The position numbers and the translations under genes are program-made. Source: Dimargaris cristalligena (lineage: Eukaryota; Kickxellomycota; Dimargaritomycetes; Dimargaritales; Dimargaritaceae). From it: DNA of 41,631 bases. A model generated the notes under the pieces. The model saw only the letters and a list, made by a program, of their open reading frames with translations, was not told where the DNA came from and made no database searches. Shown here in pieces: positions 1 to 10,429 of this stretch (its first letter is position 1; every line of letters begins with the position of its first letter). The DNA lies in contig JANBQC010000215.1 of the NCBI GenBank assembly GCA_027576995.1, positions 1-41,631 of the forward strand, written 5' to 3'.

Positions 1-847
1 CTAAAGGTCACGTGACCTAAATATGATGGCCCCCTTATATGGATTTTACCCTATATAGTCGGGTTGAACTTTACCCAAATGTAAATTAAATGAGCAAGGG
101 GCTATCGCGGACGGGTATGCTAAAAATGGGCGGGCTAATTAATCCGAGGCTAGCAGTAACTATCGGCATCAGCGGAAAAATAAGATGGCCTTTAATATAA
201 GATTAACCATTCTCTCCGACAGCAATTAAAGATAATGATGACACAAAGGAGGCAAGCAGCCCCCCTAACTCAACAAAAGACGCCTTTCCATTCCCTCTTT
301 CCAATTGGGAAGGGTAGGGGGTGTAGATATTCAAGGTTCGCTTGGATCAAGTGAGGTGGAGAGCCACTAGGCAGCATGATTGACCCAATGTGAACTGGCG
401 ATAGCTGATGAGTAAAATGATCAGCAACTTAGCTAGGTTGGAGGCAATAGGTATAGTAAAAGGTACTGGAGAACATCCTCCGCTCATGTGGGGGGAAAAT
501 CCAGATTGAAAGGATAAAAGGAGGCATTATATTTTATTAAGGCCATAGGCGCAATCCATAGCACAGGATTACCAAGGCATTAAAGAAGATCGGGAATAAC
601 AATACACAACTAAAGACATTATGAGGTACAATAAACAGCGGAAATACGAAGGGAGGATGAGACACAGGATCCGTGGGAGCCGACCAAGTGGCAAATGAAT
701 AGGAGGAGTTGGTGCTGGGGAGATAGAAAGGTCGGGCGGGGGTAGAGGATAGGCGCAGATCCAACCCCGGCGGGTCCTCCTCCCCAATTCCAAGCCGCCA
801 TTGGGCCAGTCCAACAGAACCAAAACCCAAGGACAATTCAGGTAAGT
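1..847. other. Intergenic, no gene seen
   Basis: No convincing coding region is visible. It holds a perfect CACGTG palindrome near the left edge and one copy of a weak dispersed similarity shared with about 11.93 kb. The right part is the 3' flank of the GT25 gene. Open frames at 537-836 are short, low in conserved motifs and are treated as chance. Confidence 0.5.
5..18. promoter_or_regulatory. CACGTG E-box palindrome
   Basis: A perfect 14-bp palindrome AGGTCACGTGACCT is seen here. GTCACGTGAC is the classical core bound by fungal bHLH factors of the Cbf1/Pho4 type. The gene it would serve lies outside the window or is not identified, so its function is inference. Confidence 0.35.
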
Positions 848-1873
848 CTATTTCATCTCATGGAAAACCTCCAGCCGCTTGCGGGTCGAAAAGCCCAGGT
901 CCCCGCCGGTCATGCCGTTTTTCCCGTCGGTGTTGATATCGGAAGTGTCGCCGGCAAAGTGGTACTGGGTAATGATGGGAGGGCTCAGAGCCAAAACATT
1001 GAGTTCTTTGGACTTGGTCAAGCCGACAATCAGCAGATCGATGGGACCGTGGGGCTCGGCCAGCTTGGTCAGAAGCTTACGGGCGCCCTTCTTGGAAACG
1101 ATGTAGCCGTGGCTGCAGACGGGGTAGTCGGCGTGGTAGAGATTGGCCTCCTTGTTGATGACATTCTGCTTCTGGCCTTCGAACCCACTGCAGTGACCCA
1201 GGTACAGCATATCCCACTCCTCGCCCTTGGCGGCGTCCAGGGCGGCCTTGGTCTTGGTCGCAATATCGTAGTCGATGTCCACGTCGTCCTCAAGAACCAG
1301 GGCCATGTTGATATCGGAACTGGCGATGACCTCCTCGTAGATTCGCATGTGGCTCTTCCAACAGGCCAACTGGGCATCCCGCAAATGGGTCTTCCCGCTG
1401 GTCCAGAGGGGGTCCTTCTTGATCTCCTCCTTGTCAGTGGCCGGGAACACACTGAAGTCGAGGTGGAGGAAGGAGCCCATCTCCAACATGGAATCGCGGC
1501 GGTCGGTACGGGCAGGCAGGTTCATGAGGAAGATCTTATCCAGACCCAGGTGACTGTAGAGAACGGGCAGGGCCGGGGTGGTGGGGGCGACGAGCTGAGT
1601 AACGGTTTGGGTCACGGTTATGACCTCGGCCGATACCAGGGCCGAGGGAGTGGAATCGACGGCCACCTGGGAAGCGGACTTTTCGACGGAGGCAGCCGCG
1701 GTGGTTTCGGCACGGTTGGACAAAGAGTTGGACACCAGGATGCAGATACCGCCCACGGTAACCAAGACCAGTAGGACGTACAAATACTTGCGCCGGGAAA
1801 AACGGGGCTTGGAGGAGGAAGTGAACTGGTCCTCGGTGCCCTCCTCCACTAGACTGTAACTGTCGGGACGCAT
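848..1873 (-). CDS. Glycosyltransferase family 25, type II membrane protein
   Basis: Single-exon gene of 341 aa. The chosen start is MRPDSYSLVEE at 1873; the open frame extends further upstream, but that stretch is low-complexity Ser/Leu translated from a CT-rich leader. Residues about 30-51 form one hydrophobic segment preceded by basic residues (SRRKY), giving a type II signal anchor, followed by a Ser/Thr-rich stem (about 52-110). The catalytic domain runs from about 111 with FLMNLPARTDRR, the typical GT25 opening, and carries the acidic EDDVDIDYD motif at 195-203 (EDD at 195-197), the expected metal/nucleotide-sugar site. A SHGYIVSKKGARKLL segment (254-268) also fits GT25. GT25 enzymes include bacterial LPS galactosyltransferases and animal collagen galactosyltransferases; the fungal acceptor is unknown. 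Likely located in the Golgi or ER lumen. No intron, unlike most neighbours. Confidence 0.85.
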   Translation of the reverse strand: MRPDSYSLVEEGTEDQFTSSSKPRFSRRKYLYVLLVLVTVGGICILVSNSLSNRAETTAAASVEKSASQVAVDSTPSALVSAEVITVTQTVTQLVAPTTPALPVLYSHLGLDKIFLMNLPARTDRRDSMLEMGSFLHLDFSVFPATDKEEIKKDPLWTSGKTHLRDAQLACWKSHMRIYEEVIASSDINMALVLEDDVDIDYDIATKTKAALDAAKGEEWDMLYLGHCSGFEGQKQNVINKEANLYHADYPVCSHGYIVSKKGARKLLTKLAEPHGPIDLLIVGLTKSKELNVLALSPPIITQYHFAGDTSDINTDGKNGMTGGDLGFSTRKRLEVFHEMK

Positions 1874-1996
1874 GGAGGTACGAAGTGGATAAAAAATCAA
1901 TATAGGAATGAAGTCCAATAATTGGGTCGAGGCCAAGCGGGGGAAAGGGCTTGGAAGAAGGGCCAGGCACTGGTACTGGCAGAAGACAGACAACAC

Positions 1997-2023
1997 GAGA
2001 GAGAGGGAGAGAGAGAGAGAGAT
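1997..2023. repeat. (GA)n microsatellite in GT25 leader
   Basis: An imperfect GA run lies about 125 bp upstream of the GT25 start codon. On the gene strand it is a CT tract, common in fungal core promoters and 5' leaders. Confidence 0.7.
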
Positions 2024-3278
2024 GGAGTGAAGGATGCAAGGCGGGTGGGGGGGAATAGAAAAGTTATATATAGTGTGTTTGTAGGCCAGTGTGACCAATG
2101 CATGTAATCAAGCAGCTGGAATGCTGGAGGCGGATCGTCGGAGTGCGGCAATAAGAGCTGAAGAGTGGTGGGGAAGATGGGGTGGACTACTGAGAGGCCA
2201 CCTATATAGCCTTGAAGTCAAAGAGAGAGATCCTTTTCGGGAAAGTGAAAATCTCGCCCGGGATGAAAGAAAATCCCCAAAGCCGCGCTAAAATATATCC
2301 CATCCAGCTCTCAGCCAGCCAATGATAACCTCCCTTTCCGTGATAGGCATGTGGCTCGTCAGCAAGGGTTGGCCTGGTAATAGAAGTAGCAATAGATAGA
2401 TAGATAATCCATCTACTCTATACATCCTTTCTTCTCCTACTTTTTGTAGCAGGTGTCGACTACAACGACGACTTTACTTGGAAACCACTCTTGGGAGTTG
2501 CTGCCCCTACCATTTACCACGGGGCCACCCCCTGCGCCCCCCTCGGATTGCCATCCCACACTACTAGCCGGGGGCTTCTTTCCTTAGTGGCTCCACCATG
2601 TCTGCTAGCTTGGATAAGAGTAATAGCCTCCCGAACCGCAGGGGGAAATGTCCTAATGGTACACATCCAAATCCCCGCCATTGAAGCACAACTATGCTGC
2701 TCAGCCTCTCCATCAACCGCGTTCCTGAGGCTGATGCGTGGCTGTTTGCAGCTGTGGTACAACCCCCGTTTTATAACGACCGGCTACCTTAATTATCCCC
2801 CTCCATTTCATGGTTTGGTCAACTCTCCCTCTAGGCCACCACCCTCTTTCCCATCAACCACACTCCAAACTGCCAAATAAACCTCGGCCATAATAACAAA
2901 ATAGGCCAATCCACTCCTACATATATTATTAAATACCCATGAGTAAGCAAGTACAAAGTACCAAAATTTGCTATAAATTACCTTACCGTCACATTTAAAA
3001 TGGTGGTGGCGCTACAAGATATCCTACTTTGACCAGTGTCTATAATAAATCAAGCGCGAATTACCTGTAGGATCATCATTCCAAACTCCCAATAACTAAA
3101 CAATGGGTGCCCCCCCCCATTCATCTAACCCGACCAGCCTGTTCATTAAATTCTGCTTTCTCACACCAATCAATCCTATTGTTGCCGAGAGATTATGTGA
3201 AAATTATTAATCTATAGAGACCATCTTAAAAATAGACTCGTATTTTTAGCTGAACAGTAACCGCTCCTTATACGAGCC

Positions 3279-3407
3279 ACTTTACTGCTGGCCAATGAAA
3301 TTCCTGGAAAGGACAATGAAAGTTGGCATCTCTAACTTCTCAATTGGGGTGTTGGACCAATAGTCGATAGACCGATTATTTTTTCATTGGCCAGAGTGCA
3401 GTTTCTG
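3279..3407. mobile_element. Candidate hAT-like MITE with 8-bp target duplication
   Basis: A perfect 12-bp inverted repeat TGGCCAATGAAA is seen at 3289-3300 and inverted at 3382-3393. It sits inside a longer imperfect terminal inverted repeat that includes ACTGC on both sides, with a small indel. The unit is flanked by the 8-bp direct repeat TACGAGCC at 3271-3278 and 3408-3415. Eight-bp target duplications are the hallmark of hAT transposons. The element is about 129 bp, has no coding capacity and would be a MITE. The termini are imperfect, so a chance arrangement remains possible. Confidence 0.4.
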
Positions 3408-3528
3408 TACGAGCCTCACTCACACACTCACACTCACACATACCATATGTACACAAACAAAACAATATATACCTCATCTAGTCCTACCACCATCACAGTG
3501 CTTGGACTAAAAGAATGAAAAAGTAGAG

Positions 3529-3610
3529 TGAGCAGAGTGGGGTTCGAACCCACGCCCCCGAAGAGACTGCGGCCTAAACGCAGCGCCTTAGACCACTCGG
3601 CCATCTGCCC
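3529..3610 (-). tRNA. tRNA-Leu (anticodon UAG)
   Basis: On the minus strand the 82-nt sequence folds as a class II tRNA. The acceptor arms GGGCAGA and TCTGCTC pair with one G:U, and the discriminator is A. The anticodon stem CTGCG/CGCAG encloses loop TTTAGGC, giving anticodon UAG, which reads CUA leucine codons. A long variable arm (around CTCTTCGGGGG) is as expected for tRNA-Leu. The T-arm GTGGG-TTCGAAC-CCCAC is canonical and doubles as the internal B box. There is no intron. Confidence 0.95.
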
Positions 3611-4276
3611 TCACATGTTAGTGGTGATTTTCTTTAAACTATATAAAAGCATAAAAATAAAATGGTGGGCACCAAATTGGGGGCTTCTAACCCTCCGTAA
3701 TTGTAATCTCACTGTCCAAGTATCGTACGAATTGATCTTCCATGTCGGTAGTACTCTACCCTACACACCGGTTGATTAATACTGGTTTAATATCTTAGTG
3801 GAACCAACTATCTTGTAATTGTTAATCCTATCTTTTACTATATCAGCTTTACCGGGATTAAAGCATAGAATAGTTTTTGATATGTTTTTGCACCATAAAT
3901 ACCACTGCTAATGTCGCTTGATGTATCCTCCTGGTAGGCAATATATATAGCAGACCGCCAACGGGCCTTTTTAACATATAGTCTATAATTGATTATCCAG
4001 TCCTATGACATGCAACATTCTCGCATTATATTTTAAACGATATGCGTGGCCTTCGGGCCTATTAAATGGGAATATTTGGGAAGATTTCATGGTCATTTTC
4101 CGGTAATCTACCCAAGCCACATTGATAGGGTATTTATTTTTCCCCCCAGACGTTAGGCCACAGTTTTGGCAATACTCGAAATTCAGTTGAGCAACTTTCT
4201 CTGGTGAACACCGCGATTCTCATTATTTTTATCAATGTAGTTTTCTACATACCTTATATTTAACTGATTCTCCATA
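3611..4276. other. Intergenic; promoter of RRM gene
   Basis: AT-rich spacer of about 670 bp between the tRNA and the RRM gene start, holding the upstream region of both. A small GGCC-TTC-GGGCC hairpin occurs around 4050. I see no gene. Confidence 0.4.
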
Positions 4277-6256
4277 ATGTCCGCTCGATTCCCAGTCCTT
4301 AAGCTCAGAAGGCTCCCGGCTGTTCTTGGCCATACCGGCTTCCGCCGCATTCCTGTCCACCCATTGGGTCAGCCTTTAGTGCCTCAACGGCAATTTAGCG
4401 GTTATCCGCACACTGGGGCTCCCAAGAAATTCAGACCGGCGCTGAGTCCTTTTGATGTCAACGCTAGAGATCACACCACAGGACCTCCCGTTTCACAACG
4501 ACGACCCACCAAGATTCGTTTTAATCCTAAAGAGCTAACGAACACCTGGGACCCAGCTATCCATCACGATAACCCGAATGACGGTCTGAATAGCGAGTTC
4601 GGTAGGTTTTTTATTTTCTTCTTTATACATGTGGGAGTGGCCCAATGCGCCATTACAAGAAGTGAATGAGCGAACGAGTGGATCACCCAACGTTACAAGC
4701 CAAGCGTGGCCTAGTCAAAGGGGGTTTTTGTTGTACGGCTGATTAGAACTGGTCCCATGGTGTAAAATGCTTTATGTGTGGGGAGTGCTTTCTTAGGAAT
4801 AGTATACCTCTTAGTTGGTCCATTATTGGTGTCCAGATTATATCCAAACATTTCGAAGGAAGGCACTCTAAAATCCATCGCCCACTCGGCCCAGCACGTA
4901 TGCAAACCAGGCCTGGTCTGACACTACTGTTCTAGCCCATAATCGCTAATGCATTCCTTTGACTTAACTACCTGTCACCACGGGTCTTTCCTTATTTTCT
5001 CCTACAGGGCTGGACGAATCACACTTGCCGAGTCGATTTATAATTGTACAAAATGTCCCGCCCACGATGATTCCAGCTGATTTCCGAGCCATTGCCCAAC
5101 GCAGTGGAATGCTCCCTGAGCAAATCGTGGATGGTAAGTCCTACGTAAATTCCTATTTATACTTTAATCGTTCTTCCCAAATTACTACAGGTAACTATAG
5201 GGGTTGGCCACTGCCACAGTCGGTTGATCCATCTAATTACCCAACCTTCTTATCTATACGTCCTTTGTACATTTACCTGATATCCGAACATCGCATATTA
5301 TTCACTGCGTGTATATCGATTTAGTATATCCACGCTATGACTCCAACTCTATATTAACCAGTCAAGTGGTTGTTGAGTTTGCAACCCGTTCGGCAGCCTC
5401 CAGCTTTCTCATCAAAAATGGCCAACACAGCGTCACGGGCCAAGTGCTAAATATGAACTTCGTAAGTGGTCCTCTACATCCGGCCCCGGTGCCTTTTTTT
5501 AAATAATAATAATAATGGCGAAGTCCGTTGAAATTTAAAGGGATTTTTAGGGATTTTAACTATTTAGTGGGATCCTAAGGATTCGCACCATCAGCGACGA
5601 TTTTATTTTTACCTCAGAGGTGCTAACTCCACATAATTCCTATGCATTCTCTTTATTATGCGATCAATCAATGATGATATTGGGACTACACCAATCCTTA
5701 TGTTTGACTATGTACCGCGTGTAGTTAAAAGATAATATAGACACGCTACAGCTGCGGCCTTCCTTCATCAATAATGCCTCAGGCCGGTGCGTCTTGGCCC
5801 TAGGGTTCCCCAAGCAAGTCACCGATAGTGAAGTGCACCAATTCTTCAGCGGATACGAAATTGTGGAGAGTTCCAACGCGGGGGTCATTCGCCTTCCCAT
5901 GTAAGTAGCTTACTAATCGGCTCCATCCACTTTCTAACCATTCCATCCATAGCCAACCCTGACCCAGAATTAAGCCGCTGGGCCATCCATTGTTATCCAA
6001 CTCAGGGGTGTCGGAGCTTTTCTGTCCTTGGCTATTCGATCCACCAAGAATACGCTGATACTCATACTCTGAACGATTTAATTTGACTTTAACCATCTGA
6101 ATTAGGAACCCACCCCGAATCGTTGCCAGCCGGTTTGTGATCCATCTATCGGGCAACCGAGAGGCCGAGCGCGTGGTGCGCGAGACTAATAATAAGTTCT
6201 TCACCCCCACTACTTCCACCGGATTTCATCCTATCAAGACCTCCATTCTCTACTAA
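4277..6256 (+). CDS. Mitochondrial-type two-RRM RNA-binding protein
   Basis: Five exons: 4277-4601, 5008-5133, 5325-5461, 5752-5900, 6106-6256. They join in phase to 295 aa, all with GT..AG introns. Exon 1 encodes a basic Arg/Pro-rich N-terminus (MSARFPVLKLRRLPAV) with few acidic residues, consistent with a mitochondrial presequence. A first RRM-like fold spans about residues 115-195 (RFIIVQNVPPTMIPADFR as beta1/alpha1, QVVVEFATRSAASSFL as beta3/alpha2). A second, more divergent one starts near 207 (CVLALGFPKQVTDSEVHQFF). The protein ends in KTSILY. Organellar RRM proteins act in RNA processing or translation; I cannot name an orthologue. The least certain junction is the exon 3 acceptor: 5191 is also an in-phase acceptor but would replace the beta2 strand with unrelated residues. 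Confidence 0.75.
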
Positions 6257-6848
6257 GTTCACCGCACGCCAGCCTTATAAATACTAAACTCCGGCGAGGT
6301 CTGTCCTATCGAACTAGCTACCAGTTGATATGAAAGTTGCATGTTTGGACCCCCAAGGCTGACTAAATTAGTTCATTAATGTAGTTAATTGGGCTACAAC
6401 TAATTTAGACCTTCCTCCAGTTCCATGATAGTTTAATGAGTTCTCGGGCGCATGAAAATGGCACAGCTCCCGGAAATATACATGCCTCATTCATTAGATG
6501 CCATATCCATATGAAGGGGGTCTTGCCTGGCCGGGGTTGGTTTTTTTATTAACCAATAATATATTAGACCAACAAAAATAAAACAAGGAATAGTTGAAAT
6601 AACATAAATTGATGGGGGATTTTAAGAATACAGAGCAAACAATGTAGGGTATAAGCCATGATGTTGGTCATATGCTAAATCTGGTATCTAACGATTGGCT
6701 TCTATTAGCCAGCTAAATTCTACTCACCAAGTCAAGGAATTCAAAAACAATAATGGTAATAAAAAAGGGGAGCCCCTCTTCCAAGTTGGGATACCGGGGC
6801 ACCATCTGCTTCCTTGTCGGCTTTCGACGAGGCCTGGAGAAGGTCACT
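6257..6848. other. Convergent intergenic spacer
   Basis: AT-rich 3' flanks of the RRM gene and of the trehalose phosphorylase gene, which converge here. It includes a GGTTTTTTTATTAACC-type AT run near 6540. No gene is seen. Confidence 0.4.
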
Positions 6849-9719
6849 TTACAACGGATCTTCGACCTTGACACCAAAGGCCTTGAACCAGTAATCTTTC
6901 ACGTATCTGCATCCCCAGTCCCGGCCCACTAGACTCTGGGCCTCTTGGGCCGAAATCGTGCTCGAGCGATCCCGGTTCTTCTCCATGAGGCGGGTGGCCA
7001 GGAAGAGCCAGTTGACGGTCTGGAACGGGGTGTGGTATTCCTGCCGTTTGATCGTGTCGCGTTTCGCGTTCGTGTGTATACGCTCGTAAAGCTCGCGGTC
7101 GGTCATGAGGTCGTACAACGTGTCGGCGGCCTTGGCGATATCCCCGGTCGGTACCAAGAACCCGGTCTTGCCGTGTTTGATCTGTAGGGGAATCCCGCCG
7201 GTGGCGTAGGCCACCACCGGCTTGCCCTTGGCTAGGGACTCCGTCACCTTGACCTCGAAACCCTCCCGGGTGGACAACTGAAGGGCGCAGTAGGACCCAC
7301 TCAGCAGGGCGTTGAGCAACTGGTCGCACGGGGGAATACGGGCCACACAGATGTCATCGCTAATCTCCTCGAATTGCGGCTCGGAGAGGCGGCGGATGGT
7401 GTCCTGGTACACAATGGCACCGTCGGGGTCGTCAACGCTCCCGTGGCCACAAATAACCAACTGCGGCAACTGCACATCGAGATCTTTGTTCTTCGCCATG
7501 CGCTCGCGAAGCAGACGGAAAGCTTCCAGACAGTCGGGAATACCTGTTTGGTTGGCGTTTTGGAAATTATAGATGCCCATTTAAATATTTCAAAGCGTTA
7601 GAGCTGTTTTCAAGATATTATGTTCTTCATCCCAGCATTGGTCCGAACCAATACTACCGGGCTTGCAGAAGTATATTGGTGGCCAAATGGGCCCAATGGT
7701 CGAATGTCCGAAATATAAGCTACGTACCTTTCGATGGGTCGAACCGGGCAATCTGGATAATATAGGGGCGAACCTGGCTCAAAGGCGGCGACAGCTGATC
7801 GTTACAAATACGGTTAAAGATAACGTGATAGTAGTTCTGGTTGATCAAGTTAAGGTGTTTGTTGAGACCATCGAGGGGGTCAGTCGACGCGGGCATGAGG
7901 ACAACCCTACTGTGCTCAACCCAGGGTGGGATGAACCCAGCGACGGGGTGGCTAATGAACAGGTCGGCGTGCTTGATGAACTGCCACAGGAAACTCCAAG
8001 TATCGTGTTGGGGGGAGCCTTCGATCGCAACCAAGTCGGATCGGATTTCAATGTGCGACCGGAAAATGATCTTGCAGTTGGGATTGCTTTCCTTGATACG
8101 GGGGATAATACCGGCCACTAGAAGTTCCATGAAATAAACGTGATATAGGGGGTAACCGCAGTGAGTTAAGAGAGTCTCTAAAATGATCGATCCAGCGAAT
8201 TTCGGGACAGGTCTGGAGAAAAGGTAGCCAGTATTACTGGTCTAAGTCCTCCAATGGCCTCATTTATCTCCCTCTGATAGAAAGGGGACATGTACTAAGC
8301 TAGGGCAGCAATGGGTGCCAAGCGGTCAATACACAGAAAATGAACCTACGTTGTGGGTCATCCATAATGATAACATCGGAGCTTTGAACCGGCCCTTTGG
8401 GGGTAATCCAGTAGCGGTCAAAGTTCATTTCGCACCACTCAATGTACAGTTTCTTCTCGTCGTCGGTGAGACGCAAATCGGGTTTTGCAACACCCTGTAG
8501 TACATTGTGGAATTTGCACTTTGTAATCTGGAACACAGCAGGGTTGGGCTTGGCCACGTACCCTAAAGGCACGACAAGCCAGTATCACAGGGGAATTGTA
8601 AAATAGCAGGGGGTGTGATTAGGGCGGGGATAAACATGTGGCTAATTTAGCCTGGCTGGCTAAAGACCAAAGATCCGGGAATCTATCAACAGCCAGTATC
8701 ATATTCAAAATGCGACGGACTTACAGTGAGCGTCCACTCCAAGAAGATTGAGCAACCGAATGGTAGCGTGACGCATCAGTGCCACACCGCCACCTTGGGG
8801 AGTGGAGTTGAAGAAGGACATGGTCAAATCGCGCTCGCGGCACTCGTGGGCCAGCTTGATAAGTGCCTGCCAATAGCCTGCATGGGTGATGTCTTCGTAG
8901 TGTGGCAAATCGGAGATGCGAATGTGACCACCCACATCGACTTTATAAGCCCATAATTAAGAAATAATAGTTCGCGGATTGCAATACAAAAGCTGTGATT
9001 AATATGGGACGATTTTGATGGCAGGGGGGGCACCTTGGCAGTGATACGGCAATGGGGGGAGGGCAATCATGGCGAAACCCGGGGGCGGTTCCCCAAGGGA
9101 TAGTATATACCGCGCTCATTGTAGAAGCTTATTTATAGTATTCAATGGGGGAGTACGGGCACGTACCTTCGACTTCGTGATGGATGGAGACGCTGATACG
9201 GGGTACGTTACCGGGAGTTTGAGGGCTGAGCCAGTCCACGATCTTACGCACCCCCGATGCGGCGCGCTCCTGGATACTGTCACCTTCGGTCGTGATCTCA
9301 AAGGGGATAGAGTCCATGTCGAACCAGGACTTCATCAAGACGGCGTGGTGGATATCCTGCAGCATTTCGTTATCCGCGCTCGCCGAGCCGCCGTCGGTTA
9401 CCCCTACGCTGATGGCTAGAATTTTGTAGCCGCGCTCACGGGCATAGCGACGGAGCACCGTCATCATATGCTCTGCGTAGTGGTCGGCAATTGATACGCC
9501 CTCTTCGCGCAGGGCCAGTGTAATGGACCCTTCGTGGAAGTCCAGGTAGAAACTACCGTCGTGAGTACAGACGGCCCAGTGCACCAGAGTGGGGTCCTTG
9601 GAGTCCAGGGCCGCGTCCACACCACAGTAGACGCCCTGGAGGACGACGGGTACGCTGTCCATCGAGGGACGACGCTGGTAGACCCGGCGACTAAATTGAA
9701 CCTGTTGGTCGGCTGGCAT
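6849..9719 (-). CDS. ccg-9: Retaining trehalose phosphorylase, CCG-9 type (GT4)
   Basis: Five exons on the minus strand, 5' to 3': 9719-9167, 8940-8725, 8562-8350, 8117-7728, 7543-6849. All internal junctions are phase 1 and give 688 aa, close to the roughly 700 aa usual for fungal trehalose phosphorylase/synthase. These cytosolic enzymes interconvert trehalose plus phosphate with glucose plus glucose 1-phosphate (EC 2.4.1.231). The N-terminal part contains VGVTDGGSASADNEMLQDIH. The middle carries HWYVAKPNP, VIIMDDPQLAG and IIFRSHIEIRSD, which recreate family motifs exactly at the spliced junctions. The C-terminal GT4 fold has IIQIARFDPSKG and the EX7E motif E551-E559 (in STREGFEVKVTESL), followed by GGIPLQIKHGKTGFLVP. 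The start MPADQQVQF was chosen because further upstream the frame is low complexity. STRE-like motifs lie upstream. The symbol follows the Neurospora homologue. Confidence 0.92.
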
Positions 9720-9736
9720 GGTCGCTGAATGGCCAA

Positions 9737-10429
9737 AGGGGGGAAATAGGAGGGGGGAGGGTCTTCTTACAAGGAGAAATGGGGGGTAAAGTGACGAGGC
9801 CACCGCGTTACACAGAGGCAATAATTAGAAGTACAGGGTAGCACGACGGCACAGTCCAGACCAAGCGAAGAACCAAACTATAAAACGGAGCCAATGGGAG
9901 GGAGCAAAGACAAAGGAGGAGGCTAAAGTCAGGGCTATGGGGGGATAGTTCAGAGAAAGTTATGGTAGGGGAGTGAAGAGTTAAAGGCTGTGCCAAAGTA
10001 GAGGAGACACTGCCAGTGAGATGATGTGCAAACGGGGGGATACTGTGAGAGACCCAGGCACTCAAAGTACACAGTTAAGCCCAGGAGATATATAGAAAAG
10101 CCGCAACCGAGACGGCCATGTATCAGAATTAAGGAGGAGAATGGTGGAGATGGTAGTAGTTACTCAGCCAGTATAGCCGAAGTTCCGTTCCTTTATAGCC
10201 CAGTGTCTCAGATTCTGAAACCTATGCGATCCTAAACTGAAGCGCCCGCCCCGTCGACTCTGCTGCGAATAGGGGTTACAGAGACGGTTGCGTGGCCCCT
10301 CCCCACTCGGACTGGGGCGGAGCAGTCCGGATCATACCACCTATTCCAAGGGCCGTGTGCAACAGGTATTTAATGAGCCGCAAAGCGCCTTGCCTCGTCT
10401 CCCCAACCACTAATTTGCGGAGATCCCCT
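9737..10429. promoter_or_regulatory. STRE-like motif cluster upstream of trehalose phosphorylase
   Basis: AGGGG occurs at 9737-9741, 9751-9755, 9967-9971 and 10271-10275, and CCCCT at 10296-10300 and 10425-10429. AGGGG/CCCCT is the fungal stress response element bound by Msn2/4-type zinc fingers, which commonly control trehalose metabolism. The promoter is purine-rich on this strand, so some of the copies may be compositional. Confidence 0.3.

Larger units (their letters stand above)
1874..3528. other. Intergenic spacer between GT25 gene and tRNA-Leu
   Basis: The first 300 bp is the GT25 promoter/leader, with a GA/CT microsatellite and a TATATATA run near 2065. The rest is non-coding as far as I can see: a short (ATAG)n run near 2392-2406, and the MITE-like element at 3271-3415. 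An open frame at 2491-2880 has no ATG start and no recognisable domain. Confidence 0.45.

Noticed and set aside
537..836. 99-codon minus-strand frame just past the GT25 stop
   Set aside because: Lies in the expected 3' flank, hydrophobic chance translation, no family features.
860..1774. 304-codon open frame opposite the GT25 gene
   Set aside because: It is the antisense shadow of a well-supported GT25 coding sequence with GC-rich third positions; its translation is Gly/Val/Leu-rich without motifs.
2491..2880. 129-codon plus-strand open frame
   Set aside because: No ATG at the frame start, no recognisable domain and no splice partners seen.
5191..5324. Alternative acceptor extending exon 3 of the RRM gene
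   Set aside because: The retained sequence does not read through into the third exon's frame (5325-5461) and breaks the RRM beta2 strand.
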